Source of the DNA: Alistipes sp.
GTDB taxonomy: Bacteria; Bacteroidota; Bacteroidia; Bacteroidales; Rikenellaceae
Direction of reading: 5' to 3'
DNA: 64,000 bases
NCBI GenBank assembly: GCA_020026395.1
Contig: JAHHQM010000001.1
Coordinates: 248,001-312,000 of the forward strand
Positions within the stretch are counted from its first letter, which is position 1. The number at the start of each line of letters is the position of its first letter. Under the pieces are notes generated by a model. The model saw only the letters and a program-made list of their open reading frames with translations, searched no databases and was not told where the DNA came from. Made by a program: the position numbers and the translations under genes. Of the stretch, positions 51,619-61,300 are shown in pieces.

Positions 51619-52833
51619 ATGGAATTTTCTTTCTTTCGGCTGCCGAACGGATTGCGTTGTATCCATCGGCAGGTCAAAAACACGGTGGCACATTGTGCGT
51701 TGTGCATCAATGCGGGCAGCCGTGACGAACACCCCGACGAGTATGGTCTGGCGCATTTTTGTGAACACGCCTTCTTCAAGGGTACCGAAAAACGACGCGC
51801 CTGGCAGGTGAACTGCCGACTTGAGAATCTGGGCGGTGAGCTGAATGCCTTCACCACCAAAGAGGATACGACCCTCCACGCCACGGTGCTTCGCGGTGAT
51901 TTTGCAAAGGCCGTGGAGTTGCTCTCCGATATTGCTTTTCACTCGACATTCCCCGATCACGAGCTGGAACGTGAGAAGGAAGTCATTGTCGATGAGATCA
52001 ATACCTATAAGGATTCGCCCTTCGATCTGATCTACGACACGTTCGAAGATATGCTGTTCGAGGGTTCGGATTTGGGACACAATATCCTGGGGCGCAAGGC
52101 GGCACTGATGCGCTATAACGGTGATTCGCTGCGTCGGTTTACCCGCCGTACCCACACCATCGACCAGATGGTCTTCGCGTCGATCGGTAATTTCTCGGTC
52201 AAGACCGCGCAGACGATTGCCGAACGCTATTTCGGGGGGTGTACTACACCTTCGCGTGATTTCGAGCGCGTTGCTCCCGTCGGATATACGCCCTTCGAGA
52301 AAAGCGTTGTCAAACACACGCACCAAACCCACTGCATCATCGGTAACCGCGCATTCAGCTACGAGGAGGAGCAACGACTGCCGTTGATGCTCGTAACCAA
52401 CGTGTTGGGAGGCCCTTCGGCCAATTCGGTGCTCAATATGGTGCTTCGCGAGCAGAACGGCCTGTCGTATAACATCGAGGCCGCCTATACGCCCTATGGC
52501 GATACGGGTATCGAGACGATTTACTTCAGCTCCGACCATTGCAATTCGGATCAGTGCATCGAACTCATCGAGCGCGAATTGAAACGCATGCGCACGACAC
52601 TGCCCACCACGCGTCAGTTGTCGATGGCCAAGAAGCAATTCATCGCTCAGATGGCCATCTCGACCGAGAGCAACGAAAATTATATGCTGGGTGCGGCCAA
52701 AAGTTACCTGGTGCACGACGAGATGGACTCCATGAAGGAGGTTTTCGCCAAGGTGCAGGCCTTGAAGCCCGTGCAGCTCACCGAAGTTGCCGAGGCGGTA
52801 TTTAAGAATATGTCACGATTGATTTACAAATAG
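51619..52833 (+). CDS. M16 family zinc peptidase (pitrilysin/MPP-like)
   Basis: 404 residues, no signal peptide. The inverted zinc motif HFCEH lies in GLAHFCEHAFFKGT (about 46-50). The distal Glu is in EREKEVIVDEINTY about 75 residues later, and ALNAFTTKEDT-type strands (GGELNAFTTKEDTTLH) lie between. A second, inactive M16 half follows with the conserved R/Y pair region (LREQNGLSYNIEAAYTPY). It probably degrades peptides in the cytosol; the substrate is unknown. Fifth gene of the operon, 22 bases after uvrA. Confidence 0.93.
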   Translation: MEFSFFRLPNGLRCIHRQVKNTVAHCALCINAGSRDEHPDEYGLAHFCEHAFFKGTEKRRAWQVNCRLENLGGELNAFTTKEDTTLHATVLRGDFAKAVELLSDIAFHSTFPDHELEREKEVIVDEINTYKDSPFDLIYDTFEDMLFEGSDLGHNILGRKAALMRYNGDSLRRFTRRTHTIDQMVFASIGNFSVKTAQTIAERYFGGCTTPSRDFERVAPVGYTPFEKSVVKHTHQTHCIIGNRAFSYEEEQRLPLMLVTNVLGGPSANSVLNMVLREQNGLSYNIEAAYTPYGDTGIETIYFSSDHCNSDQCIELIERELKRMRTTLPTTRQLSMAKKQFIAQMAISTESNENYMLGAAKSYLVHDEMDSMKEVFAKVQALKPVQLTEVAEAVFKNMSRLIYK

Positions 52834-52835
52834 TT

Positions 52836-53483
52836 ATGGATGATTTGGAACGCTATGTCCGTGATTTTACGGAACCCGAAACGGAGCTTCTGCACGAGTT
52901 GGATCGGGAGACGAACTTAAGGATGATCGCCCCGCGTATGTTGTCGGGTGCGGTGCAGGGTCGCCTTCTGGAGATGCTCGTCCGCATGCAATGTCCGCAT
53001 ACGGTGCTGGAAATCGGTACGTTCACGGGCTATTCGGCGCTGTCGATGGCGGCGGGTCTGGAGGAGGATGCCGTGCTGCATACGTTTGAGGTGGATGACG
53101 AGTTGGAGGAGTTTGCGCAGTCGTTCTTTGATCGCAGCGAACACGGCCACAAGATCCGACTCCACATCGGTTCGGCGTTGGATCTGGCACCGAAATTGGG
53201 GTGTCAGTTTGACTTCGTCTTTATGGACGGCGACAAACGCGAATATCCCGATTACTACCGCATGCTGATGGGCGACGGGGAAAATCCGTCGTTGCTGCAC
53301 GCGGGATCGATCATCGTGGCCGATAACATCCTGTGGTCGGGTAAGGTCGTGCAACCCGTGGCGCATAACGACCGCCACACGCAGGCCTTGTTGGAATTTA
53401 ACCGCATGGTGTTGGAAGATCCGCGGGTGGAGAACGTGATAGTCCCGATTCGTGACGGACTGAATCTGATCAGAGTCAAATAG
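52836..53483 (+). CDS. O-methyltransferase (COMT-like, class I SAM)
   Basis: 215 residues. The SAM-binding motif VLEIGTFTGYSALSMA (about 58-73) is followed by HTFEVDDELEEFA, DFVFMDGDKREYPDYY and ADNILWSGKVV. These are the hallmarks of the bacterial O-methyltransferase 3 family, in which the DGDK Asp and the later DN bind a divalent metal. The acceptor is unknown (catechol-like compounds, or a tRNA hydroxyuridine as in TrmR, are options). Sixth gene of the operon, two bases after the peptidase. Confidence 0.92.
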   Translation: MDDLERYVRDFTEPETELLHELDRETNLRMIAPRMLSGAVQGRLLEMLVRMQCPHTVLEIGTFTGYSALSMAAGLEEDAVLHTFEVDDELEEFAQSFFDRSEHGHKIRLHIGSALDLAPKLGCQFDFVFMDGDKREYPDYYRMLMGDGENPSLLHAGSIIVADNILWSGKVVQPVAHNDRHTQALLEFNRMVLEDPRVENVIVPIRDGLNLIRVK

Positions 53484-53485
53484 AT

Positions 53486-53812
53486 ATGGAACTTAAAGAA
53501 TTGCAGGAACGTGTCGATCAGTGGATTAAAACCGTCGGCGTGCGCTATTTCAGTGAATTGACCAATATGGCCGTGCTGACCGAGGAGGTCGGCGAGTTGG
53601 CGCGTGTCATGGCACGCAAATATGGCGATCAGTCGTTCAAGGCGGGTGAGAAGGACAACCTCTCGGAGGAGATGGCTGATGTGTTGTGGGTGCTGGTGTG
53701 CCTGGCCAATCAGACGGGGGTCGATCTGACGCAGGCCATCGAAGCTTCGTTTGAGAAGAAAACCGTGCGTGATCGGGATCGCCACAAAAACAACCCCAAA
53801 CTGCAACACTGA
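53486..53812 (+). CDS. MazG-like nucleotide pyrophosphohydrolase
   Basis: 108 residues forming an all-alpha MazG/dUTPase-C fold. The metal motif LTEEVGELARV (E-x-x-E type) and the second, NLSEEMADVLWVLV (E-x-x-D), are both present. It would hydrolyse non-canonical or excess (d)NTPs to NMPs; exact substrate unknown. The C-terminus ends in a charged tail (KKTVRDRDRHKNNPKLQH). Last gene of the seven-gene operon, two bases after the methyltransferase. No clear terminator follows before the obg promoter. Confidence 0.9.
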   Translation: MELKELQERVDQWIKTVGVRYFSELTNMAVLTEEVGELARVMARKYGDQSFKAGEKDNLSEEMADVLWVLVCLANQTGVDLTQAIEASFEKKTVRDRDRHKNNPKLQH

Positions 53813-53847
53813 TATAGAGCCTTTTACGTTATTTTTTTGAAATAATA

Positions 53848-53878
53848 CCCGAAAATTCGGGAGTTCTTTGTATCTTTG
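53848..53878 (+). promoter_or_regulatory. obg promoter with inverted repeat CCCGAA-AA-TTCGGG
   Basis: TATCTTTG at 53871-53878 lies 40 bases before the obg ATG. The inverted repeat (53848-53861) sits where the -33 element should be and could be an operator. Confidence 0.5.
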
Positions 53879-53918
53879 TCCCCAATTTACAAGCAATTAA
53901 CGCATATTAGGAAGCATT

Positions 53919-54932
53919 ATGGCAGGATCTAACTTCGTAGATTACGTTAAAATATTTGCCCGTTCGGGCCATGGCGGAAGCGGTTCGATGCACTTCCGTC
54001 GAGAGAAATTCGTTGCATTCGGCGGCCCAGACGGGGGTGACGGCGGTTGTGGTGGCAGCATCGTGCTGGTCGGTGAGAAGCAGTATTGGACGCTCATTCA
54101 CCTTAAATATCAGCGTCACCAGTTCGCCAAGGACGGCGAGTGCGGTTCGGGTGCCCGTTCGTCGGGTAAGAACGCCGAGGATATCGTTATTCCCGTACCT
54201 CTGGGCACGGTGGCCAAGCGCCTGTTGGTCGATGAGGAGGGTAACGAGTCGATCGTGACGGTCGGCGAGGTGACCAACCACGGCGATCGTCTGGTGCTGC
54301 TCAAGGGCGGCCGTGGAGGTCTGGGTAACTGGCACTTCAAGAGCGCGACGAATCAGGTGCCGCACTACGCACAGCCCGGTGAAGAGGGCGAGGAGGGCAC
54401 GTTCATCCTTGAGTTGAAGGTGCTGGCCGATGTGGGTCTGGTCGGATTTCCCAATGCGGGTAAATCGACCCTGTTGTCGGTTGTTTCGGCCGCCAAGCCC
54501 AAGATCGCAAACTACGCATTTACCACCCTCGAACCCAACTTGGGTATTGTGGCCGTGCGCGACAACAAATCGTTCGTGATGGCCGACATCCCCGGTATTA
54601 TCGAGGGCGCACACGAGGGTAAGGGGCTGGGTACCCGTTTCTTGCGCCACATTGAGCGTAACTCGGTGCTGCTGTTTATGATTCCCGCCGACAGCGACGA
54701 TATCGAGAAGGATTACGAGATCCTGCTCGGCGAATTGACGCAGTACAACCCCGAATTACTCGACAAGCAGCGCCTGCTGGCAATTACCAAGTGTGATATG
54801 CTCGACGAGGATCTGATGCGCGAGATGAAGAATCACCTTCCGAAGGATATTCCGTCGGTGTTTATCTCGTCGGTTGCGGGTCTGAATATTACGCAGTTGA
54901 AAGATATGCTGTGGGAGGCTTTGCAGAAATAA
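53919..54932 (+). CDS. obg: GTPase Obg (CgtA)
   Basis: 337 residues. It is an essential GTPase in 50S ribosome assembly and stress control. The glycine-rich Obg fold covers 1-160 (FARSGHGGSGSMHFRREKF; GGPDGGDGGCGGSI; GGRGGLGN). The G domain has GFPNAGKST (G1), TTLEPN (G2), DIPGIIEG (G3), and TKCD (G4), with SSVAGLNI as G5. It lacks the variable C-terminal extension of some homologues. Monocistronic, with promoter and terminator. Confidence 0.97.
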   Translation: MAGSNFVDYVKIFARSGHGGSGSMHFRREKFVAFGGPDGGDGGCGGSIVLVGEKQYWTLIHLKYQRHQFAKDGECGSGARSSGKNAEDIVIPVPLGTVAKRLLVDEEGNESIVTVGEVTNHGDRLVLLKGGRGGLGNWHFKSATNQVPHYAQPGEEGEEGTFILELKVLADVGLVGFPNAGKSTLLSVVSAAKPKIANYAFTTLEPNLGIVAVRDNKSFVMADIPGIIEGAHEGKGLGTRFLRHIERNSVLLFMIPADSDDIEKDYEILLGELTQYNPELLDKQRLLAITKCDMLDEDLMREMKNHLPKDIPSVFISSVAGLNITQLKDMLWEALQK

Positions 54933-54951
54933 GCTTTCCACAGCGGATACA

Positions 54952-54984
54952 AAAAGGGCGACAGATTCATTCTGTCGCCCTTTT
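54952..54984. terminator. Two-way terminator (obg / dus)
   Basis: A perfect 14-base stem AAAAGGGCGACAGA / TCTGTCGCCCTTTT with a five-base loop. Confidence 0.93.
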
Positions 54985-54990
54985 GTTTTG

Positions 54991-56013
54991 CTAAAGGTTA
55001 TGCGAAAGCGGGGCAGGAACGGCTCCGCTCAAATCGTAATCGCCCCATTGGGTGTCGATGTAGTCCAACGTGGCGAAAAGTTCGTCGATGTCGAGCGAGG
55101 TGACCAGCTTCAGACGGGTCTCCTTGAAGTTGGGCAAACCCTTGAAATAGTTGGTCAGGTGACGGCGCATCTCGAGAATGCCCACGTAATCGCCCTTGAT
55201 TTCCAGCGATTTGTGCAGGTGCTCCTTGGCGATGGCCACACGCTGATGCACATCGGGCTGGGGAAGTACCTCTCCCGTTGCGAGGTAGTGTTTTACCTCC
55301 TTGAAGATCCACGGACGGCCGTAGGTAGCACGACCGATCATCACGCCGTCCACGCCGTAGCGGTTGAACATTTCGGTAGCCTTGGGCCCCGAATCCACGT
55401 CACCGTTGCCGATGATCGGGATGTGGATCAGCGGGTTGTTCTTGACCTTGCCGATGAGCGTCCAATCGGCCTCTCCGCGATACATCTGCGCACGCGTGCG
55501 ACCGTGAATCGTCAGTGCGGCGATGCCGACATCCTGCAATCGTAGGGCGATCTCCTCGATGTTTTTCGACTCCTCGTCCCATCCCAGACGTGTCTTGACC
55601 GTGACGGGTTTCTTGACGGCCTGCACGATCTGACGGGTCATCTCGACCATCAGCGGCACGTCCTTCATCATACCCGAACCCGCACCGCGACCGGCAATCT
55701 TCTTGACGGGACAACCGAAATTGATGTCGATGATGTCGGGATTTGCCGCCTCGGCCATGCGTGCCGCTTCGACCATCGGCTCGATCATGTGGCCATAGAT
55801 CTGAATGCCCACGGGACGTTCGTTTTCGTCCAATTCGAGTTTCTTGAGCGATTTGGCGGCGTCGCGGATCAGTCCGTCGGCCGATATGAATTCGGTATAT
55901 ACGACATCCGCTCCGAAACGCTTGCACATGTAGCGGAACGACGGGTCGGTCACATCCTCCATGGGTGCTAAAAGCAGGGGCTTGTCGCCCAGATCGATGT
56001 CGGCAATTTTCAT
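54991..56013 (-). CDS. dus: tRNA-dihydrouridine synthase (DusB-like)
   Basis: 340 residues from MKIADIDLGDKPLLLAPM. It is a flavin enzyme that reduces uridines in the tRNA D loop. LLAPMEDVTDPSFR binds FMN; DINFGCPVKKIAGRGAGSGMM carries the catalytic Cys; KTRLGWDE, LTIHGRTRAQMYRG and PIIGNGDV...GVMIGRA line the FMN site. A frame extension of 37 codons upstream is rejected because a TATCTTTG box lies inside it (56068-56075). Monocistronic; convergent with obg. Confidence 0.94.
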   Translation of the reverse strand: MKIADIDLGDKPLLLAPMEDVTDPSFRYMCKRFGADVVYTEFISADGLIRDAAKSLKKLELDENERPVGIQIYGHMIEPMVEAARMAEAANPDIIDINFGCPVKKIAGRGAGSGMMKDVPLMVEMTRQIVQAVKKPVTVKTRLGWDEESKNIEEIALRLQDVGIAALTIHGRTRAQMYRGEADWTLIGKVKNNPLIHIPIIGNGDVDSGPKATEMFNRYGVDGVMIGRATYGRPWIFKEVKHYLATGEVLPQPDVHQRVAIAKEHLHKSLEIKGDYVGILEMRRHLTNYFKGLPNFKETRLKLVTSLDIDELFATLDYIDTQWGDYDLSGAVPAPLSHNL

Positions 56014-56067
56014 AATTTGTGGTCTCTGATTTGGTGAAAAAGGAGTTTCCCGAAGGAAAATCGCCCG

Positions 56068-56075
56068 CAAAGATA
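56068..56075 (-). promoter_or_regulatory. -7 box TATCTTTG of dus
   Basis: Minus strand TATCTTTG, 54 bases before the ATG at 56013. Confidence 0.6.
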
Positions 56076-56170
56076 GGGAATAAATTTCAAAGGGGGGCAG
56101 TGCGTGGTGATTTTCTTCGGACAAGGGGAAGAATTAAGATTGGCGTAATATTGGTTTGGCGTGAAATGTG

Positions 56171-56178
56171 TATCTTGT
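56171..56178 (+). promoter_or_regulatory. Possible -7 box TATCTTGT of mgsA
   Basis: TATCTTGT, two bases off the consensus, 28 bases before the ATG at 56207. Confidence 0.35.
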
Positions 56179-56206
56179 CCTTGCGAAATTTTAAATACAC
56201 GAAATT

Positions 56207-56716
56207 ATGCAACGTAAATTATTGGCTTTGGTGGCTCACGATCACATGAAACGCGATCTGGCCGAGTGGGTAGAGTGGAATTCCAAGAAATTGTGCCGCT
56301 ATCATCTGGTATGTACGGGTACGACGGGAAAGATGGTCGAACAAAAATTGAAGGAACATAAAGAGAATGAACGCAAAATACTCGAAGAGAATAAATTGAA
56401 AGGATCACCTCGAGTAGAAGAAGAACTTAATGTAACCCTTCTGAAGTCAGGCCCACTGGGTGGTGATCAGCAGCTGGGATCGAAAATCGCACAGGGCGAA
56501 ATCGGTGCTTTGATCTTCTTCTGGGATCCGATGGCGGCACAACCGCACGATGTCGATGTGAAGGCTTTGCTGCGTTTGGCAACGCTGTACAACATCCCGA
56601 CGGCGATCAACCGTTCGTCGGCCGATTTTCTGATTTCGTCGCCCCTGTTCGAGGACGAGGACTATCAGCCCGTGGTGAAGGATTACCACGAATACATTGA
56701 GCGTGTACTGAAGTAA
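56207..56716 (+). CDS. mgsA: Methylglyoxal synthase
   Basis: 169 residues. It converts dihydroxyacetone phosphate to methylglyoxal, a glycolytic bypass. ALVAHDHMKRDLAEWVEWN starts the domain and TGTTG binds phosphate. SGPLGGDQQLGSKI and FFWDPMAAQPHDVDVKALLRLA carry the catalytic Asp residues. Compared with the usual length of about 150, it has a charged insertion of about 30 residues (KEHKENERKILEENKLKGSP...) between TGTTG and SGPLGGD. The insertion should form a helical hairpin. Monocistronic. Confidence 0.95.
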   Translation: MQRKLLALVAHDHMKRDLAEWVEWNSKKLCRYHLVCTGTTGKMVEQKLKEHKENERKILEENKLKGSPRVEEELNVTLLKSGPLGGDQQLGSKIAQGEIGALIFFWDPMAAQPHDVDVKALLRLATLYNIPTAINRSSADFLISSPLFEDEDYQPVVKDYHEYIERVLK

Positions 56717-56767
56717 ACCTTCAAATACACCGCTTCAATCTATTTATTAATAGTATATTGAATTGTT

Positions 56768-56809
56768 TTCTGCGCAACCCGACTCGATTAGGCTGCGCAG
56801 AATTTTTTT
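56768..56809 (+). terminator. mgsA terminator
   Basis: Stem TTCTGCGCA / TGCGCAGAA with a 17-base loop and seven T. Confidence 0.85.
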
Positions 56810-56855
56810 AGGAAAAACAATCCGAAATTTTTGAGGGATTCACGGGGTTTCTTCG

Positions 56856-56863
56856 TATCTTTG
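56856..56863 (+). promoter_or_regulatory. -7 box TATCTTTG of symporter unit
   Basis: TATCTTTG with a TTG at 56831-56833, 20 bases before the ATG at 56884. Confidence 0.6.
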
Positions 56864-56883
56864 TACGTAAAATTTTGATCAAT

Positions 56884-58356
56884 ATGAGTCCGATTGCCGT
56901 AATCATCACTGTTTTGGGCTATATCGCCGTGCTGTTTGGTGTGGCATGGCGGGCGGGACACCGCGCCGATAACGCCGAATTTTTTACGGGAAATCGCCGC
57001 ACGCCGTGGTATATGGCGGCGTTTGCGATGATCGGTGCCGCCATGTCGGGCGTGACGTTCATTTCGGTGCCCGGATCGGTCGGATGCTTTGCCGACGGGG
57101 AATTTGTGCCCAAGGACGCTTTCTCCTACATGCAGATGGTGGCGGGATTCACCGTCGGACAACTGATCGTCGCTTTTTGGCTTGTTCCGACCTTCTACCG
57201 ACTGAAGGTCGTGTCGCTTTACGAATACCTTGCCGACCGCTTCGGAGCGGCTTCCCACAAGACGGGGGCGTGGTTCTTCTTTATTTCGAAAATGCTGGGT
57301 GCGGCGTTGCGCCTTTATCTGGTTTGTGCCGTGTTGCAGGGGCTTGTCTTCGACCATTACGACATCCCGTTCGTGTGGAATGCCGTGTTGTCGATGGCGT
57401 TGGTTTGGCTCTATACGCAACAGGGAGGCGTCAAGTCGCTGATCTGGACGGATACCCTCAAAACCGTTTGTCTGGTGGGTAGTCTTGTGCTTTCCATCGT
57501 ATTTATTATGAAAGGATTGGAAATGTCATTTCAAGAGACTGTTGATGCAGTGCAGGCGTCGCCCATGTCGCAAATGTTCTTCTTCGACGATCCTTCGTCG
57601 GGACATTATTTCTGGAAAATGTTCCTGGCGGGTATCGTGATGCTGGTGGCGATGACGGGTTTGGATCAGGATATGATGCAGCGCAACATGAGTTGTCCCT
57701 CACCGCGCGATGCGCAGAAGAACATCGTGCTGACGGCCTTCAGTCAGATCTTCGTCATCTTCCTGTTCCTGGTTTTGGGCGTGTTGCTTTACCTCTACAT
57801 GGAGCGGAGCGGACTTCCGATGCCCGAAAAGACCGATCAGGTATTCCCCCTGGTATCGGTAAACGGTGGATTGCCGCTTGTAGTTGGTATCCTGTTTGTT
57901 ATCGGACTTATCTCAAGTACTTATTCAGCCGCAGGGTCGGCACTTACGGCGCTGACCACCTCGTTTACGATCGACATTTTGGAGGGCGGACGACGCTACG
58001 ACGAGGTGCGTCTGACCCGGGTGCGTAAACGCGTGCATCTGGGAATCGCCCTGGGTATGGTACTCGTGGTGCTGGCCTTCGATCTTTGGGCGGATGACAG
58101 CGTGATCAATCTGGTGTATAAGGTTGCTTCCTATACCTATGGGCCGATTTTGGGACTGTTTGTCTTCGGTATGTGTACTCAAAGACGGGTACGGGATCGT
58201 TGGATTCCTGCGGTGGCTGTTTTGGCACCGTTGCTCAGTGCTTTGTTGCAGTATGTGCTGAAGGAGTGTTGGGGGTATCAGACGGGATTCGAGCTTCTAA
58301 TCTATAATGCGGGATTCACGATGTTGGGTATGCGGTTGCTGAGTAAACGCAAATAA
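56884..58356 (+). CDS. Sodium:solute symporter family transporter
   Basis: 490 residues from MSPIAVIITVLGY (an in-frame TTG three codons upstream is less likely). About 13 membrane helices with the SSS layout: TGNRRTPWYMAAFAMIGAAMSGVTFISVPG at helices 1-2, where the AMSG stretch binds sodium, and MTGLDQDMMQRNMSCPSPRDAQKN and LISSTYSAAGSALTALTTSF later. It takes up a small solute with sodium at the inner membrane; the substrate is unknown. It lies five bases before the amidase-like gene, so the two are co-transcribed. The pairing hints that the solute may be a wall-derived fragment or sugar, which is only a guess. Confidence 0.9.
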   Translation: MSPIAVIITVLGYIAVLFGVAWRAGHRADNAEFFTGNRRTPWYMAAFAMIGAAMSGVTFISVPGSVGCFADGEFVPKDAFSYMQMVAGFTVGQLIVAFWLVPTFYRLKVVSLYEYLADRFGAASHKTGAWFFFISKMLGAALRLYLVCAVLQGLVFDHYDIPFVWNAVLSMALVWLYTQQGGVKSLIWTDTLKTVCLVGSLVLSIVFIMKGLEMSFQETVDAVQASPMSQMFFFDDPSSGHYFWKMFLAGIVMLVAMTGLDQDMMQRNMSCPSPRDAQKNIVLTAFSQIFVIFLFLVLGVLLYLYMERSGLPMPEKTDQVFPLVSVNGGLPLVVGILFVIGLISSTYSAAGSALTALTTSFTIDILEGGRRYDEVRLTRVRKRVHLGIALGMVLVVLAFDLWADDSVINLVYKVASYTYGPILGLFVFGMCTQRRVRDRWIPAVAVLAPLLSALLQYVLKECWGYQTGFELLIYNAGFTMLGMRLLSKRK

Positions 58357-58361
58357 AAGTT

Positions 58362-61300
58362 ATGAAAATAAAGATATTTTTAGGGTTGTTTTTGTTGCTG
58401 GCCTCCGACATGGTTCGGGCGGCTGCACCCCGTGTTTCGACGCGGCAGCGGATCGAGATTGCCCAGATGCTGACCCGCATCGGACAAAGAGAGGTTTATA
58501 AGATGAAGGTGAAGGTCAAGTCGATCAGTGCATCGAAAAAACAAGTGACCATTTACACCTCGATTGATATGTCGTATTATCCTTTCCGAGAGGATAATAC
58601 ACGGGCTATTTATGATTCCGTGCGAAGTGTGTTGGGACCCAATTTCCGCAAGGCTTCGATCCGTATTATTACCGATCGTCACGAGATTTCGGAGCTTATT
58701 CCGCTGGCATTCCGTACGCAAAAAACGGCCGTAAAAAGCAAGAAGAAAAATAAGAACGAACCGATCCTGTTTACGAATCCGTCGGAGCGTCCGCTCATCA
58801 AGCGTCTTTCGTCGATTTCGCAACCCGAACTCGGCCTCTCGGGGCGTCACATCGCCCTTTGGCAGAGTCACGGCCGATATTTCGATCAGGTGCGCAACAA
58901 GTGGCGTTGGCAGCGTTCGTGTCTTTGGGAAACGTGCGAGGATCTCTACACGCAGAGCTATGTGTTGCCGTACTTGGTGCCGATGCTCGAGAATGCGGGT
59001 GCATGTGTGTTGCTGCCCCGTGAGCGAGATACACAATTACATGAGATGATCGCCGATAACGATCAGTCGGACAGTTATAAAGAACAAGGCATTTGGCAGA
59101 ACGGTGATGCGGGATTTGCCCATCGTTACGAGATCTATCGTACGGGCGATAACCCCTTCCGTCACGGCACGACCCGTAAGACCGTGTCGGTACGGAGCGA
59201 TGCCCAAAACGTGGCTTCGTGGAGTGTCGATTTTCCCGAAAAGGGCGAATATGCCGTTTATGTCAGTTATGCGACAACCCCCGAAAGCGCCGACGATGCG
59301 CACTACACGGTGCATCATGCGGGAGGCGAAAGTCGCTTTGAGGTCAATCAGACGATGGGTGGCGGAACGTGGATCTATCTGGGTAAGTTCCCCTTCGACG
59401 AGGGACGCCACGAGGTGGTGACGCTTTCGAACCAGTCGCGCGAGGCGGGTCGCATCGTATCGGCCGACGCCGTGAAGGTGGGCGGCGGTTACGGCAACAT
59501 TGTGCGCGTGACCAATCCTTCGCTTTACCACGAGGCCAAGGAGTTCGATTTGAAGCACGGCAGTAAAGATCCCGAGACGCAACTCGAATTCCTGGAGGAG
59601 ACGAGCGGTTACCCCCGTTTTTGCGAGGGGGCGCGTTACTGGTTGCAGTGGGCAGGTTTCGGCGAAGAGGTCTATGCCCCGAAGGAACATTTGGACGATT
59701 ACAAGGAGGATTATATGTCGCGTGCCTGCTGGGTCAATGCCCTGATGGGCGGATCGCGTCGTGCGCCCGAAATCGAGGGTAAACGAATCCCCATCGATAT
59801 GGCTTTTGCGTTCCACTCGGATGCGGGTGTGCGTGACGGCGATGAGATTGTGGGTACGCTGGGTATCTTCTACACCCGCGAGAATCAGGGGCGATTCGAG
59901 GGCGGTGCCGATCGTTATCGTTCGCGTGATCTGACCGACATCGTGCAGACGCAGATTGTCGAGGATATCCGTCGCGCCTATGAACCCGACTGGATGCGTC
60001 GCGGATTGTGGAACAGAGCCTACTACGAAGCACGCATTCCGAGTGCGCCGACCATGCTGCTCGAGTTGTTGTCGCATCAGAATTTTGCCGATATGCGTTA
60101 CGGACACGATCCGCGATTCAAGTTCTTCGTCAGTCGTGCCGTGTACAAGGGAATCCTGCGATTCCTGTCATCGCAATACCAAACCGAATATGTCGTACAG
60201 CCGCTGCCTGTCGAGGCATTCTCGACGGAACTGACCTCGGACAACGGCGTTCGGCTCAGCTGGGCGCCCGTGTTGGATTCGCTGGAGGCGACGGCCGCGC
60301 CCGATGCCTACATCGTCTATACGCGTAAGGGCGAGGGCGGTTTTGACAACGGCCAGCGGGTCGATGCAACGTCGCTGGTCGTCAATCAGGAGCCGGGCGT
60401 GGTTTACAGCTACAAGGTAACGGCCGTCAATCGTGGCGGTGAGAGTTTCCCGAGTGAGACCCTCGCGGCGTATATCGCTCCGCAATCGCGCGGTGAGGTG
60501 TTGATCATCAACGGATTTGACCGTATCTCGGCACCGTACAGTGCGCGTTGCGACTCCCTGGCGGGATTCCACCGCGGGGGGGATGAGGGTGTGCCCGATC
60601 GCTATGACATCAATTTTGTCGGCGAGCAGTGCATCTTCGATCTGAGCATGGCGCGTTGCGAAAACGATTCGAAAGCCTTGGGCGCTTGTCATACGGATCG
60701 CGAAACGGATGTTATTGCGGGTAATTCGTTCGATTATCCCGCCCTGCACGGCGAATCGCTCCGTAAGTTGGGTTATTCGTTCGTATCGACCTCGCGAAAG
60801 GCTCTGGAGGAGGGTACGGCTTCGATTGCGGATTATAAGATCGTTGATCTGATCCTGGGTAAGCAGCTTTCGCATTTGGCGGGACGCGGATTGAAGGGGT
60901 ATGAGTTCAAAACCATTCCCGAGGAGATGCAGGGGCAGTTGCGCCGCTATGTGGCCAACGGAGGAGCGTTGTTTGTGTCGGGTTGCTATTTGGCAAAGGA
61001 TTTGTTCGAAGCACCCGAAGCCACGGACGCGGATCGTGCATTTGCCGAGGAGGTGCTGCATATCCGTTTCGATCAAACCTATCAGCCGCACAGCAACCGT
61101 TTGCGTGTAACGTCCAATTTAAGGGCATTTTCGCGCGGCGATTATCATTTTAATACGGATGCCACCCGCGAGCATTACGGCGTGCGTAATCCCGATGCAA
61201 TTCGTCCTGCGGGCGATGCTTCGGTGGTGTTGCGCTACTCGGATTCGGGGCTTGCGGCGGGTGTGGCCTCGACGGAGGGTGGTCGCAGTTTCGTGTTGGC

